From: Larimichthys crocea
Taxonomy: Eukaryota; Chordata; Actinopteri; Sciaenidae
Direction of reading: 5' to 3'
Assembly: GCF_000972845.2 (NCBI RefSeq)
Contig: NC_040027.1
Coordinates: 11,585,760 to 11,649,759, forward strand
DNA: 64,000 nt
In this document: in pieces, positions 1-11,339 of the stretch
How the letters are laid out: every line of letters starts with the position of its first letter
How positions within the stretch are numbered: position 1 is the stretch's first letter
Notes under the pieces: generated by a model
The model's database searches: none
The model's input: only the letters and a program-made list of their open reading frames with translations
What the model was told of the DNA's origin: nothing
Position numbers and translations under genes: made by a program

Positions 1-2004
1 TCCTTCCTCACTGTGTCTCATTGTGTGTCTGTGTTTGTCTATCTGTGTGTGGGTTGGCCGGCACCTCCCTGCGGCCTTAAAGATTGATGGGGGAAACCTT
101 CAGCGAGTCTTGATGATGACTCAGAACTGATTGCAGTCGTGAATCTGCAGGTTTTTTAGCTGGATCACACACACACACATGCACAAACTTTGATCAGTTG
201 TTGACTGACAGACGCACTTTCTCGCTTTGCACCATGTTAAATCTGCGCAGCTCTCCTTACTGGATATGTGGCCCTGGGGTCTGATTCAATGGACGAATGA
301 AGCACTCACTAATACCTGCACACGTGTGCGTCCTTCCATATACACTCACACAACTGAACATGCCACATAAACACACATATTTTAAAGTATGCACGCCTCC
401 ACCCGTACGCCAGCACAAGTGGCTGCCACTCTGCTCCTGTCAAGCAGTGGGAGGGAGGATGGAGGGAGGAAGGCTGCCAAGAACAGTGCATCAAAGGAGA
501 AAACAGAGGGAGAGCAACAGACGCGAGGCAGTGAAAGATGTGACTGGTATATACTGTCTGACTCCAAATAACAATTGTTTCTTTTCTCCAGCTGGCGTGT
601 GCTTTGTTGAGTCTGTGTGAGTTATGTGCGAGGACGCTGAGCAGAGATGACTGGGTCAGAGACCAGTTACTTGTTTACATACAGCCTCATCTAATCATCA
701 TGTCATGAATGACATAATGATTGTAGAGGCACAGAAAGCTTCTCCGACCTCTGGTCCAATTCTTCAAGATTATTTTGACTCCTGCAAGTTGAGTTGTTTC
801 GTGCTGTCAGGGTTTCTTTCAAGGAATAAATAGTAATTTTAACATCACATGTAGAACGTGACAAGACGCTGTAGTTCCTTCAATCGTAAGTCCCAGTGAG
901 ATTATATCACCGAGACCTCACACACCTCGCGAGCGTGGAAATTACCTTCATCTAAATGCAGCGTTTGTCACGGTGCTGAGTACATAGTACAGGTGAGCGT
1001 GTAGGTGTTATTCCACATTTACATGTTTCTTGTGTCTCATGAGGGAACGGATAAGGTTAACATACAGAGAGCGTGAGCGCTACGGAGGATTATTCAGAGC
1101 AGGAGCAGGGATTTTCATCCTCTTCATCTAATGAACAGCTTGTAATCAAATCCACATCAAGGCTGCGCCGCCTGTGTGTGAGTGCATGTGTGTGAATTTA
1201 AGCTTCTCGTCATACATCTTTATCTGTACCACGTAAGAGGATGAATGTGTTTTAATTTCACTAAGTTAGGACTATTACTGTGGTAGTTTCTCCACTTGGT
1301 GTGACTGAAGAACGTGTCCAAACTATTAAAATCCACAGAATTTTTGAGTTTCAAACAAGTTAAGACCGGCCTATGCGCATTTGTGTACATCGATTTGTGC
1401 ATTCATTTTTTGTGCACGTGCGGCGAATGAATGGACATGACTCTCGTAGCTCGGACATGGATGTCAGCCTTGTAATCCAATCACAGCGTCGGCAAATCAA
1501 ATTATGGAGAGCAGCTAAGAGATGGGTGTGTCTATACAGTGCCAGGCGGAGAGACGGAGCTGGGCTCTGAGCCTGGAAACACTGTTCCTGGAGTTGCCAA
1601 GCAGCCTCGCAAAGGCAGCAATGTTGGTCAACTGATGTGGAAAGATTAACACTGAGGATTAATGCCTGCAGTTGATGAATCAGGTGTCCGGGTGGCTGCA
1701 GATAGTTTACAATTATCCGAATAGCAGTTCTGTTAAAGTAGCTGGCTCATTGTAAACATAATAAATCTTCCACATTTGCATGTGCAGTGTGATACATAGA
1801 AATGAGTGATGACAGAAAAACTGAGAAGAGCCCCTCAGGTTTACAGTAGCTGCAGAGGAGATGGAAATGAAAGAACAAGTGCAGCCAGTAGTTGTCAGAG
1901 GAGAACAAAAGCGCCGTGATGAAAATGTCCTCGTATTAATCAGAGGAAAAACACTCCCCACATTTGTCTACCTTCCGTTTGATTCATGTCCCCTTGTAGA
2001 CGAA
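1..2004. other. gene-free DNA
   Basis: I see no exon-like segment (no open frame bounded by a good acceptor and donor), RNA gene or recognisable transposon here. Open frames are short and of chance type. A single AP-1 type heptamer TGACTCA lies at 117-123. I read this as intron or intergenic sequence. Confidence 0.6.
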
Positions 2005-2081
2005 TGTATGGTGTCACATTAGGATTTTGTGTGGGCCTGTTTGTTCTTATTTCCCAGCCCGTCCTAATGTGACACCATACA
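2005..2081. repeat. foldback (inverted repeat) with 20-bp perfect arms
   Basis: The arms 2005-2024 and 2062-2081 are perfect reverse complements (left arm begins TGTATGGTGTCACATT). They are separated by 37 nt that can add a short inner GGGC/GCCC stem. No target-site duplication is visible around the arms, so a MITE origin is not proven. The size is compatible with a small foldback element or with a pre-miRNA-like hairpin, but I do not recognise a known miRNA seed. Confidence 0.85.
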
Positions 2082-4240
2082 AATGGCCGTGGACAGCATG
2101 TGTGTGTTTCTGAGAAGAAGGATGAGAGTAAGAAAAGTGAATCCTTTTGGAATGATGCCGAATCATCACAAATGTGGAAACCGTGAAGCTATAGGAGTGA
2201 GGAGGAAGACGGTGGAGGAGAATCAGGAGCTATTGTAATGTAGGGAAGAAAAAAAACAGGCGGGGAAATGAAAAGTGGAAGTAACAAAACCGTATACGAC
2301 GTGTGAATGTAGCTGTATGTTTTCATTTTCTCAATATCTCCCCGCTAGTTTGTCTCGAACAGGCAGGTGCACAGGCAGGAAACGCTATTCACGCTCTGCG
2401 AATGGAAAACGCGTCTCGCTCGCGCGGGGTTGAGCTAAAAAGCCGCCCTGTCACAAAGTTCTCATCAAAAAAAAAAACCCCAAGTACAATCAGCCAACTC
2501 TGCACGGCTGCTAAAAGGGTCTTAAGAGACGTGGGTTTCACTTTGAATAAGGTTAGCGCTGCCCTTGTGTATCTAAATGGGGTTAGCGATTGCAGCTTGT
2601 GCTTTGGTAATCATGACGTTTGTTCTCCGCTGAATGCTAACGTCGATGCTAACCCAGTTCCATCAATGCTAACGCTGTCTTCCAAATTGAATTAATTCAC
2701 AGGAGGATGTCAACAATAACCCCCAGAGCGCGTACGAGAGCGAACAGCTGAATCCTGAGTGCCTTTTCTTCTCCCTGACTCCGATACAAACGAGGCCTCG
2801 CACTGCAGACTGTGTCTATTTAAATGTCTTTATAATCTTCCCCCCTTTTTTTTTTGTGTTTTACTGAAAATCAGACACATTCACTCCACATGCGGCAAAG
2901 ATTTAAACTGATTCCACAAAGCAGACATGTATGTGTGTGTGTGTGTGTTTTTATGAAGTACATTTAATGTTATGCATTAGTTAAAAATGTCTTTCCGCAT
3001 CACAAGAGACCGGCTTGTATAATCTGAGCCCGTTTGAAGTATTAGTGTGTGTCTGTCTGTGCGGTACATGCGTGCACACTTGCACACTCGTGCGTTCATG
3101 CCAGCGTTCATGCATGTGCATGTACGCCCGAATGGATTATTTGCTGTGTGCGAGAGATCCAACAGCCTCAGCCAATTCTAATGAACCAATTACAGTAAAG
3201 TCTTTTTCCTCCTCTTCTCTTTCATTTGATAGTGAGAGTCATACTGTGGACTAAGCTGCTTTACTTTTACTGCATCTCATTAGCTTCACCAAAACAATGT
3301 TTGAAGTCCAAATCAGCTGGTTAAAAAGAACATGGCAGAGAAACGAGTCCCAGACCCAAAGTTCACCAACTAACTGCAACAAGAAACAAGATGTAATGCT
3401 GGAATCAGCACAAAGATAATGAGTCAGAGGGAGAGATCTCATCTGATTAATGAATGTTGAGTGTCAAGTCTTTACCCAGCATGTGACAGGCTTGTTAAGG
3501 TCCCCGTGATTGTTTTTCATTAGTATTATTATCTGATAAACCTTGTGGTGAAACATGTTGGTACTGGTTTGTATTCAGTGGTCTGTAGATCAGTTATTAG
3601 TGAATACGCCTCCTTTCTTGTCCCTAATTGTCCAGCAGTAATGCCACAAAATGGCTCCAGGGCTAGAAGCGTCTTAACAACTCTCTACACGTTAGTGATG
3701 TGCTGGCTCCCATCCATGATTTTATGGACATGTTTCATCATTATTAGAGAGGGGGGTAATGGAGAGCGACAGCAGCGTCAGGACAGGGAGTGGGCTGATG
3801 TGCAGCAGAGGCTTGACTTGAAGCTACTCTGACTGCAGCGCCACAAAGTTTTTATCTAAACAAGTAAGTTCTTCTAGTATCTTTTCTTCAACACAATGGG
3901 TGCCATCGGCATGGTCTGGAAATAAGATGATCACATTGGGACAGATGAGTCCTGTAATGACTGAAGGTGTTTGCTTTGTCTTTATTTCTGTTTCTTGCAT
4001 TTATTCAAGCGGAAAAGTCAAAGTCTGCTGGCCTGTGCTCTGTGTTGCTATAGGAACCGCAAAGGTCAATGGGAAGTCTTTTTGAGTGGGTACGTGAAGG
4101 CTCTGCATAGGAGACAAATTCACCTGTCTGAACAACACAGAGAGATAGAGAGAGACTCTTCTATTGCTTCTCCTTCTTTTCTATATCTCGAGTCTCCCTG
4201 TTGTGGTCCCTCCCGCACTATAAACCTCTTTTTACAAGCC
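2082..4240. other. gene-free DNA with a small CpG cluster
   Basis: The region holds a short (TG)n tract at 2932-2948 and a small CpG-rich patch around 2396-2436. Four GCTAAC/GTTAGC hexamers in both orientations lie at about 2550-2680, possibly a worn transposon remnant. The longest open frame, 2303-2695, has no splice sites or recognisable domain, and I do not call it a gene. Confidence 0.5.
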
Positions 4241-4284
4241 TCTCGTCTCCTCTCGTCTCCCCTCGTCTCCTCTCCTCTCCCCTC
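4241..4284. repeat. 10-bp-unit pyrimidine minisatellite
   Basis: Just over four tandem copies of a 10-bp unit TCTCGTCTCC, with single-base variants in copies 3 and 4. The plus strand is all pyrimidine apart from one G in each of the first three units. Confidence 0.85.
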
Positions 4285-4785
4285 ACTGGTTTATAGACAG
4301 ATCTCATCTCCTCTCTTGCACCACACATTGTACTTCTAGAAAGGCATTCTCATCCACACTGACAGCTATCTAATTGCCCTTGCATCCTTATGAGTAGCGG
4401 TGGCGTGTGCACTCCCTACCCCTCACCCGCCCCAAAGCTATTACCAGAGCTGGTTCTCTGCTACATTGTGTGGTATTTTATAGTGTGTCTTTTATTGTGC
4501 GCTGGCTGCAGCCAGTAGTGTCTCATCAACTTCCAGTTCGATAGAGTAGTTCAGAACGGAGGATTTCCGTCAATGATGTTTGGCGAGAGGAGGAGGGAGG
4601 AAAATGAGCAGGGAGGAAGAGAGAGAGCAGCCGTCCCCTTACGGATCCATTTCAAGAGGTGTTTTAGTGTGCTGGCATGTCAAAGACAGAGTGTGTTATG
4701 ACGGCGTTGATGCACAGATGGGCTTCACAAATAGCAGCGTGATAAAATTTTGTCGCTCGGATTTATGCATTTTTGCAGAAACTGC

Positions 4786-4828
4786 CACGCACACACACGC
4801 ACACACACACACACACGCACACACACAA
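4786..4828. repeat. (CA)n microsatellite with CG interruptions
   Basis: Alternating CA tract interrupted by CG steps, directly readable in the sequence. It generates long His-Thr or Val-Cys frames on the two strands that are not genes. Confidence 0.95.
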
Positions 4829-5217
4829 ACTCCTCTGGAGGAAACATTTTCCGGTAAATTTTGTCCAGTTTTTAAAAAAGCATATTTGTTGTACATTAGT
4901 AAGACGTTTTAATATGCAATGAAATAAAAAACAACAACACAAACAATCCTCTGCACATGTGCACACACAGACACAAACAAACAAACAAACATGTGCATGT
5001 TCTCATGTGTGCGCACACACACACAGTTTGATGAAACAGATGGCAGACGGCTGGTGGATGAACCAAACTGTCCGTGTTATCTTTAGGTGTAATGGTGCGG
5101 TTAATGATTCTGCCTTGCTTGAATGCTATAGAATATTGCATAAATTACAATGTATGCATTATCAGTTAGAGGGAGAGACGGAAGGATTTATCTTAGTTTG
5201 GGTAGCTGTTGATTAGC

Positions 5218-5239
5218 CTCTCTCTCTCTCTCTCTCTCT
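5218..5239. repeat. (CT)n microsatellite
   Basis: Pure CT dinucleotide tract, 22 bp. Confidence 0.95.
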
Positions 5240-5810
5240 TTCCCAGAAGCGATATGAGAGTCTAAATCAGTAAGACAAAGCATCAAAGTTTTGCCCTGAA
5301 ACTTGGTGTGTGTGTTTTCAGCTTGACCCGATTGGATTAGCTGTTATTAGGATGCGTTGCTGAGCTTCAAGGCTACAGCCTGTTTTATAACACCCAAACC
5401 TCAAAGTGGGTGGATTCAGCTGCATGTCCTTGGAGAGGGAGACAGCAAGAGAGGCAGACAGATTGTGTGTGTGTGTGTGTGTCTATGTGTTGGCATACTT
5501 GTGTATTTATGTGAGCTAGTGTATCGTGTTGTATTTAGTGTCTATCTGAGGAGGATCAGACGGACAAACCTCCTCTGAGTTTATTGATTTTGTACCATCC
5601 CATCCTCCCCAAGGGACAAAACCACACTACACCACTACCTTTGTGTACCTTCCAGTCCCTGTGTGTGTTTGTAATAACCCTACATGAGCACTATCGGGGG
5701 CTATGCTATGTTGTTTGTTGCCACCTCTGCGTGATTCCCCCGAGAATACATGAGGCACTGGGATTATCCCGGCCAGCCTCACATCACCTGAACCAAGTCA
5801 TCAGTCACTT

Positions 5811-5813
<3 letters not shown>

Positions 5814-5854
<41 letters not shown>
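5814..5854. repeat. (GT)n microsatellite
   Basis: Pure GT tract of about 41 bp. Shorter GT runs lie nearby at 5465-5481 and around 5949-5962. Confidence 0.95.
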
Positions 5855-5857
<3 letters not shown>

Positions 5858-5962
5858 GAGGAATGCATGCACACATAATTTATATCTTCTTTCTGCTGTG
5901 TGACAAGATGAGAGGATTTGTGAACACGCCAAAACAACGGCTCTCATGTGTGTGTGTGTGTG

Positions 5963-8900
5963 AGTGCATGCAAGTATACGTTTGGTATGTTTGTGGCCAC
6001 GCTTGTGTGAAATGTAGTTTCTTTTTCTGCTGCTTGGGTGAGAATATGCTTTTGTTCTGATGCTTACATGCATATAAAGCAGTGTTTTGTTCAGGACTAC
6101 CCAAACAAAGACCAAGAAGATCAGGATTGGGCTGAAATGAGCATATGACGTTAGTTTTCTTCATAGACGTTTATACTTTTTTATGCTAATATTTGAAAAG
6201 CGATGACAGATTCCTTTACAAATTGAAAAAAATCTATAAATCTAAAATCTATACTGTACCAGGTAGACTGTAATAGGAGATTTTGACTTGTGATAGTAGG
6301 AAAAGGACATTAACAGGGACTCTGTTCTTTTCAAGTGTCCCAGTAAGACAGTTTGACAGTAAACGAGTACGCACAATACCAGCAGCCATCAATCACTGTT
6401 TTACCTACACCTGTCTTTGTCTTACTGCGACGTGTAAAAATATCTGCTGTGAAGACAGAAGTCAAACTTATTACTTCTTCAGATGAGACAAACTTACTAT
6501 ATACGCCGTACTGTATAATTTCAGTATGTGTAAATAAATCACATCGCTGCTATGCTGTATTATTAGTCTGAGAACAAATATTCATTTATTATACCGATGT
6601 AAATAATTCATGCGCATAACAAATCTCTTGATACATTTTTAGTTGGTGAAATAGCTTTCTTATTAATGAGTCCGAGGATGAAACAAAGCAAAATAACAGC
6701 CTCATATTGAAAGGAAATCTCTTAAGGCTGCGGTGATCAACCTTGGAGAAATGAGCCAGACCTTTTCATCTCGTAAAGTCACGTCCTGTAGTCCATGAAA
6801 GGAAAACTATGACTGTGAACTATGAAAGCACCTTTCTTTAGCTTGTTTACTCTGTGATGCTCTGAACTCTGTTGCTATGTGCAGGTTTACTTACAATAAT
6901 AAACTGTTTTAGGAGCAGCTAAATATTTTGTTCGACAAGCTATGATTGATTTTGCTCGATTTGCTAAATTAAAGGCAGCAGATTTCCAATTCAAGCCTCA
7001 GTGGAAGTCATTATGACATGAGTCAAGTCGAGACCGAGGCCATAAAATCTGTAATATATTTCCAATACTGATACAGATCTGTTATAGTCGAGGTGTGACA
7101 GAGAACGAGCATGCACTACCTTGAAGTCATTCCTCGGGGGAGAAGGGTTTTTATGCCCTTAGGTCACAGCCAATCAGATCCAAGCTCAAAGGGCAGAGGT
7201 CAGAGGTCAGGGCAGCAGTGACAGCAACACACTCTCAGACCTCCTCCGGCCAGGTCTCATCTAAATGCTGCACCGGGATCAGATTTGTGATTGTCACACT
7301 GGGCTGAGAAAGTTGCCTGTTGGAAAGCAGAGCTGATTTGCGATTAGACAGAGAATCAAGATTTATTGAGGTGGACTGGGGGAGGTAAAGGTGAGGTAAT
7401 TGGTTGTAAGCTGGAGATTTGAGGGTATAAGAGCAATGAATTGCAGTCTCAACTGTGTCACATAGGTTTCCAATAATGTTGCCATACCCTCCTGATGCAG
7501 CACAGTATCAGTTACACAGTATTTCAACCATATAAAGATTACATTTTTACTTTAGAGAAGGACGCTCCAACCTCTAAACATTGGGTCAGCCTATTTTTAA
7601 TATGCTTGCTTACTAACAGACCTTAGTAAATAAATTAGGATGTAGGGTCTCAATTTTGATGGCAATATAACTTCAAGTCCAATTTGTTTTCGACCGTAAA
7701 TTGAAGGGACCGAAATAGAGGACCAGGCCCTGGCAAATTTGTTATAGACGTTGGATCACTGCTTCATTATATATCTAATTTTCTTTCTCTAATATTGCGC
7801 CGCATGTAATTTCCCTGCAAATAGCCAAAAAGGATATATTAGTGTTATCAGGCTTTGGGCTCTGATCTGCGTGGATACATTTGAAGGTCAGACCTCACAG
7901 AGGAAATGGAAATAAAGAGCATAATTTAATCTCAAGTGTATTGTAATAAAAGTAGACACACAAAATGAACAGCAGAGATAACGCACGGGCCATTGTTTTA
8001 AAAGCTGATAGACTAATTGTATTGCAACAAGGACCACTTTGGAATAAGAGAACACTTCCAGAGACACATAATGAAATAGAAACTGAATGGATCGGGGATA
8101 TGGAAGTGCTTTGAGAGAGTGTGTGTGTGTGTGTGTGGCATTAAAAGACAGAGACATACTCCCATGACAGTGCATTTGTGTGGACTCATGTCTGTTTGTT
8201 TTTCACTTTCCATGCATGTGTGTCTTCTTTATTTTCTGATGTTTATTCAGATTGAGCGTCTCAGGCGAGCTTGTATTTTGTCTTCCACGCGGGCTAATAA
8301 TTGCTAATGTGTTAGCTGTTTTCATGGAAAGTGCCAGACTCTGAGAGGAAAAGCAACACCACGTTAATTTGCACCTTGTCTCTAGAAACGTGTGAACAAG
8401 AACGAGGGAGTGTGTACGTGTTAAAAAGTGTTAACCAAACCCTTAGGGAATGTTTTTCTTTTTTTTTTTGGTTAAAAAAACTGAATGTGATGTTGGATTC
8501 TTCAACACTAAATGTGTTGGTAGAAATTCTGCTTGTAGTATTTTCACCCCGAAGATGCAGCGCAGATTAAAAATGACAGTGATTCATCTAAGGTTGAGCC
8601 GCACGGATAGATATGTGAAACAAATCGCCTGCAATAAAAAAGTCAATTTTGTTCCTAATGTGGGGGATTGGGCCTTTGTGACAGTCTCTATAAAGAGACT
8701 TAACGTCCTCCTCAGTGACTCCTCTGTCCCAAAGTCTCACTGCCACCTCTTCATACATATACATGGCTGCTAAGGAGATGCTTCATGAATACTATCAGGC
8801 GCCCCGTCTCTGATACTATTGTCTGCGTTACTACGTGAGCGTGTTTGAGAATGTGCGCTGCGTCTCATCATAAATGCCATTACTGGCTGTATGTATTCAG

Positions 8901-9095
8901 CTGTTTTGCATCTCCACTCGCCGTGTCATCCGTGCCAGCAGACACAGTAACCAGTAAAGCTTTGTGTTTATCGACCTTAGCAGTGGTGCATCACTGTCTG
9001 TGCAGCTACCTCCACACAGAGCTTTGCTGGTAATGGTTTCTCCCCAGTGGGAATGTGTGCTTAAAAAAGGATTTACTAGGGTTAGCCCTCAGTAT

Positions 9096-9100
<5 letters not shown>
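5963..9100. other. gene-free DNA
   Basis: AT-rich, mostly single-copy sequence with no exon-like segment. It contains the nuclear-receptor-type motif cluster at 7161-7209, annotated separately, and a short (GT)n at 8119-8137. Open frames at 8331-8773 lack splice sites and cross a poly-T run. Confidence 0.5.
7161..7209 (+). promoter_or_regulatory. candidate nuclear-receptor element (DR1) with CCAAT motif
   Basis: Two perfect AGGTCA half-sites separated by one G lie at 7197-7202 and 7204-7209. This is the consensus DR1 arrangement bound by RXR heterodimers, HNF4 and COUP-TF factors. A third AGGTCA is at 7161-7166 and a CCAAT motif follows at about 7170-7174. The motifs are seen directly; enhancer or promoter activity is inference. 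No first exon is evident next to it. Confidence 0.4.

Positions 9101-9160
<60 letters not shown>
9101..9160. repeat. (GT)30 microsatellite
   Basis: Uninterrupted 60-bp GT tract. It faces a (CA)27 tract 111 bp downstream, with which a transcript could pair. Confidence 0.97.
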
Positions 9161-9163
<3 letters not shown>

Positions 9164-9270
9164 TACATGTGTGTCTGTTGGTGTTTTAATCTCTGTGTGT
9201 GTCCAGGTGGGTGAAATCTTTTAATGCAACTGTTCATCACGAGAAAAAAGCCTGAGGCCAAAAGTCTGTA

Positions 9271-9271
<1 letters not shown>

Positions 9272-9325
<54 letters not shown>
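9272..9325. repeat. (CA)27 microsatellite
   Basis: Uninterrupted 54-bp CA tract, complementary to the GT tract at 9101-9160 on the same strand. Confidence 0.97.
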
Positions 9326-9328
<3 letters not shown>

Positions 9329-9500
9329 CTTTTAATGAAACATTAGCTCCTATAGAGTTTTGTCGTATGCCTCAGCCTCGAGTCTTTATTAGTTGTGACT
9401 TAGTATTACAGTATATATGTTCAGGGAAGGTTAGCTGTGTTAGACTGCAGCTGCCAGCTTTATTACACTGTGCTGTAACAGAGCTCGAGTATTAGTCCCT

Positions 9501-9503
<3 letters not shown>

Positions 9504-9537
<34 letters not shown>
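9504..9537. repeat. (GT)n microsatellite
   Basis: Pure GT tract of about 34 bp, third array within 450 bp. Confidence 0.95.
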
Positions 9538-10264
9538 TTGTACGTACCTGTGGCAGCTGTCATGAGCATGCTGTCTAATCATCTAAAGTGTCACTCTTCT
9601 CAGTGGAACAGACTCCATACTCTGGTTGCTGTCACTCTGCTAGGGAGCCATCACACCTCTCTGTTTAGTTAATCAGTGTTTTAATTGTGCAGCAGTGGGA
9701 GCACGCATGTGTTTGTCAGTGATACAGCAGATATAATACAGCAGTCTGTGGGTGCACGGTATATCAGTTTGATGTGAAGTAGCACTTGAACCCATCTTTA
9801 CCTTTATACGCCAGCGAGGAAATAGACAAACGCAAGACAGACAGACAGACAATTAATAAAACCTTCCATCACTGTATTTGCACTGTGATATATACATGGC
9901 GGATTTTTGTAAGTTCTCAACTTGCCTTTTGGTTGTTGCTTGAACTGCTGTTGCTGTCAGTGGGTTTCCGACGCTGTCTTATTTTCTTTCCTCTCGAATC
10001 CTTTTTCTCACAGAGGGAAAAAAAAAGCTGATTGGCAGCTTTCTGTGTCAAAGAGTCAGAACAGCATTTTTCAGATGACAAGTAAGCTGCCTTCAGACCA
10101 ACTTGTGAAGGCAGCATTCCACATTGTGTGTGTGTGTCAATGCTGTCGGAGAGGATGCAGAAGGAGTTTAGATCTAGAAGTTTAATGTCCTCCGAGAGGC
10201 AGTTTATGATACAACATATAGACACATCATACATGTCATCACAATCGTGAGTATACTGCACATC
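9538..10264. other. gene-free DNA
   Basis: No exon-like or repeat structure beyond a short GT run near 10123-10138. It ends where LINE similarity begins. Confidence 0.5.
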
Positions 10265-11040
10265 CCCTATATATCCATGTATTTTACCAGACTCCCCATG
10301 GCTACCGTATGTGTAATTGAGTTATTGCCATGGATAGAAATGAGTTTTTTGCTCGATTGGTTCCGATCTTGGGGCGTTTATACCTGTGACCAGAAGGGAG
10401 TGACTGGAATCTCACTGAGAAGGAAGACTGCATGGATACATCCCATCTACGTCCAGTCAAGCTGATCAGGTACAGGTGGTGCAGGTCAGCCTGCTGTTCC
10501 TCCGCCGGCTTCCACTGGTCTTCACAGTTGTTCCTAATTTGTTCCTGTGAGTGATTTTCAAATGTCCATACAGTATCAGCACATTCAGTGCAATAACACA
10601 GGATGCTCAAATTAGATTCTTGATAAAAATGAGAATTTTATCATTAAAAAGTTTTCTAAGGAAGGTGTCTACTGCGCCTTGGTTATAAAATAGCATCAGC
10701 TCACTGGTCCAAGGAGAGTTTGTGCTCTATTATTTTGTCACTACCTCAATCTCCTCATCTGAGTTTAGATCAGAGTAGGTGGTGAAGCGTCACGTCTAAA
10801 ATCTGAAATCAGTCATTTAGACCATGTTCAACTACATCCTGCTCCAATAGGCTGACCAAGGTGGTGTCATCCACAGATTTAATTATCTGGTGTTATCTAG
10901 TATATCTGTTACGACAACAGTCAGTGTATAAAATATACAGCAATGGTGACAGCACGTCCTGTGGTGTGCCAATAGAAGTAAAGTGTGCTTCTGACATGGT
11001 GTTCCCACCCTTACCCTTTGAGATCTGCCCATATGGTTTT
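10265..11040 (-). mobile_element. decayed LINE fragment, reverse transcriptase and C-terminal part (L2/Rex1-like)
   Basis: Read on the minus strand, conceptual translation in shifting frames gives GGNT and then GTPQDVLSPLLYILYT, the region that in non-LTR reverse transcriptases has the form GAPQGxxLSPLLY (10947-10970 for the core). The catalytic-loop DDTT follows at 10860-10871, normally FADDTT, here with a Val before DD. The C-terminal SLPSGHRYKRPK block (about 10365-10400) is also present; it is typical of the end of L2/CR1/Rex1-clade ORF2. Stops and frameshifts separate the blocks, and the spacing between DDTT and SGHRY is shorter than in an intact element, so there are internal deletions. 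No endonuclease domain is present. It is a dead 5'-truncated insertion. A tRNA-SINE in the same orientation lies about 150 bp away. The clade is inferred from motif style only. Confidence 0.8.
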
Positions 11041-11189
11041 TAGTTCAAACTCTGCTTTCCAACCCTCCAGATGCACATGTAGAAAATGTAAAAGCATTAC
11101 CATGGCGTTGTCGAGTCCCTCTTGCAAAAAGGGATAAGCAAATTGTAGTGTGAGCTCGTAGTAGGTGAAAAACTTTGTTTTGTTGGCTG

Positions 11190-11330
11190 AAGAAAGGGAA
11201 CTACATTTGGAGACAGCCTGAAGAGTGACAGGAAAATGGGTGGGGAATGAGCCACGGGTCGGATTTGAACCCTGGGCCGCAGCAGCAAGGACTGAGCCTT
11301 CGTACACGGGGCGGTTGCTCTACCAGCCCC
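11190..11330 (-). mobile_element. tRNA-derived SINE
   Basis: On the minus strand the element starts GGGGCTGGTAGAGCAACCG, a tRNA-like 5' end with an A-box-like region. It has a near-consensus B box GGTTCAAATCC at 11261-11271 on the complement. The tRNA-unrelated tail includes TTTCCTGTCACTCTTCAG. This layout matches a SINE I know as abundant in many teleost genomes. The 3' end is indistinct, and I see no poly-A tail or clear target duplication, so the copy is old or truncated. RNA polymerase III activity is not implied. Confidence 0.75.
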
Positions 11331-11339
11331 TTTTTCGCT

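Noticed and set aside
2303..2695. 130-codon open frame
   Set aside because: No splice sites, no recognisable domain, and it crosses a poly-A run giving a Lys cluster. Frame length is within chance range for 64 kb.
5584..6060. 158-codon open frame
   Set aside because: Contains a Cys-Val run encoded by a (GT)n array; open only because GT repeats lack stops.
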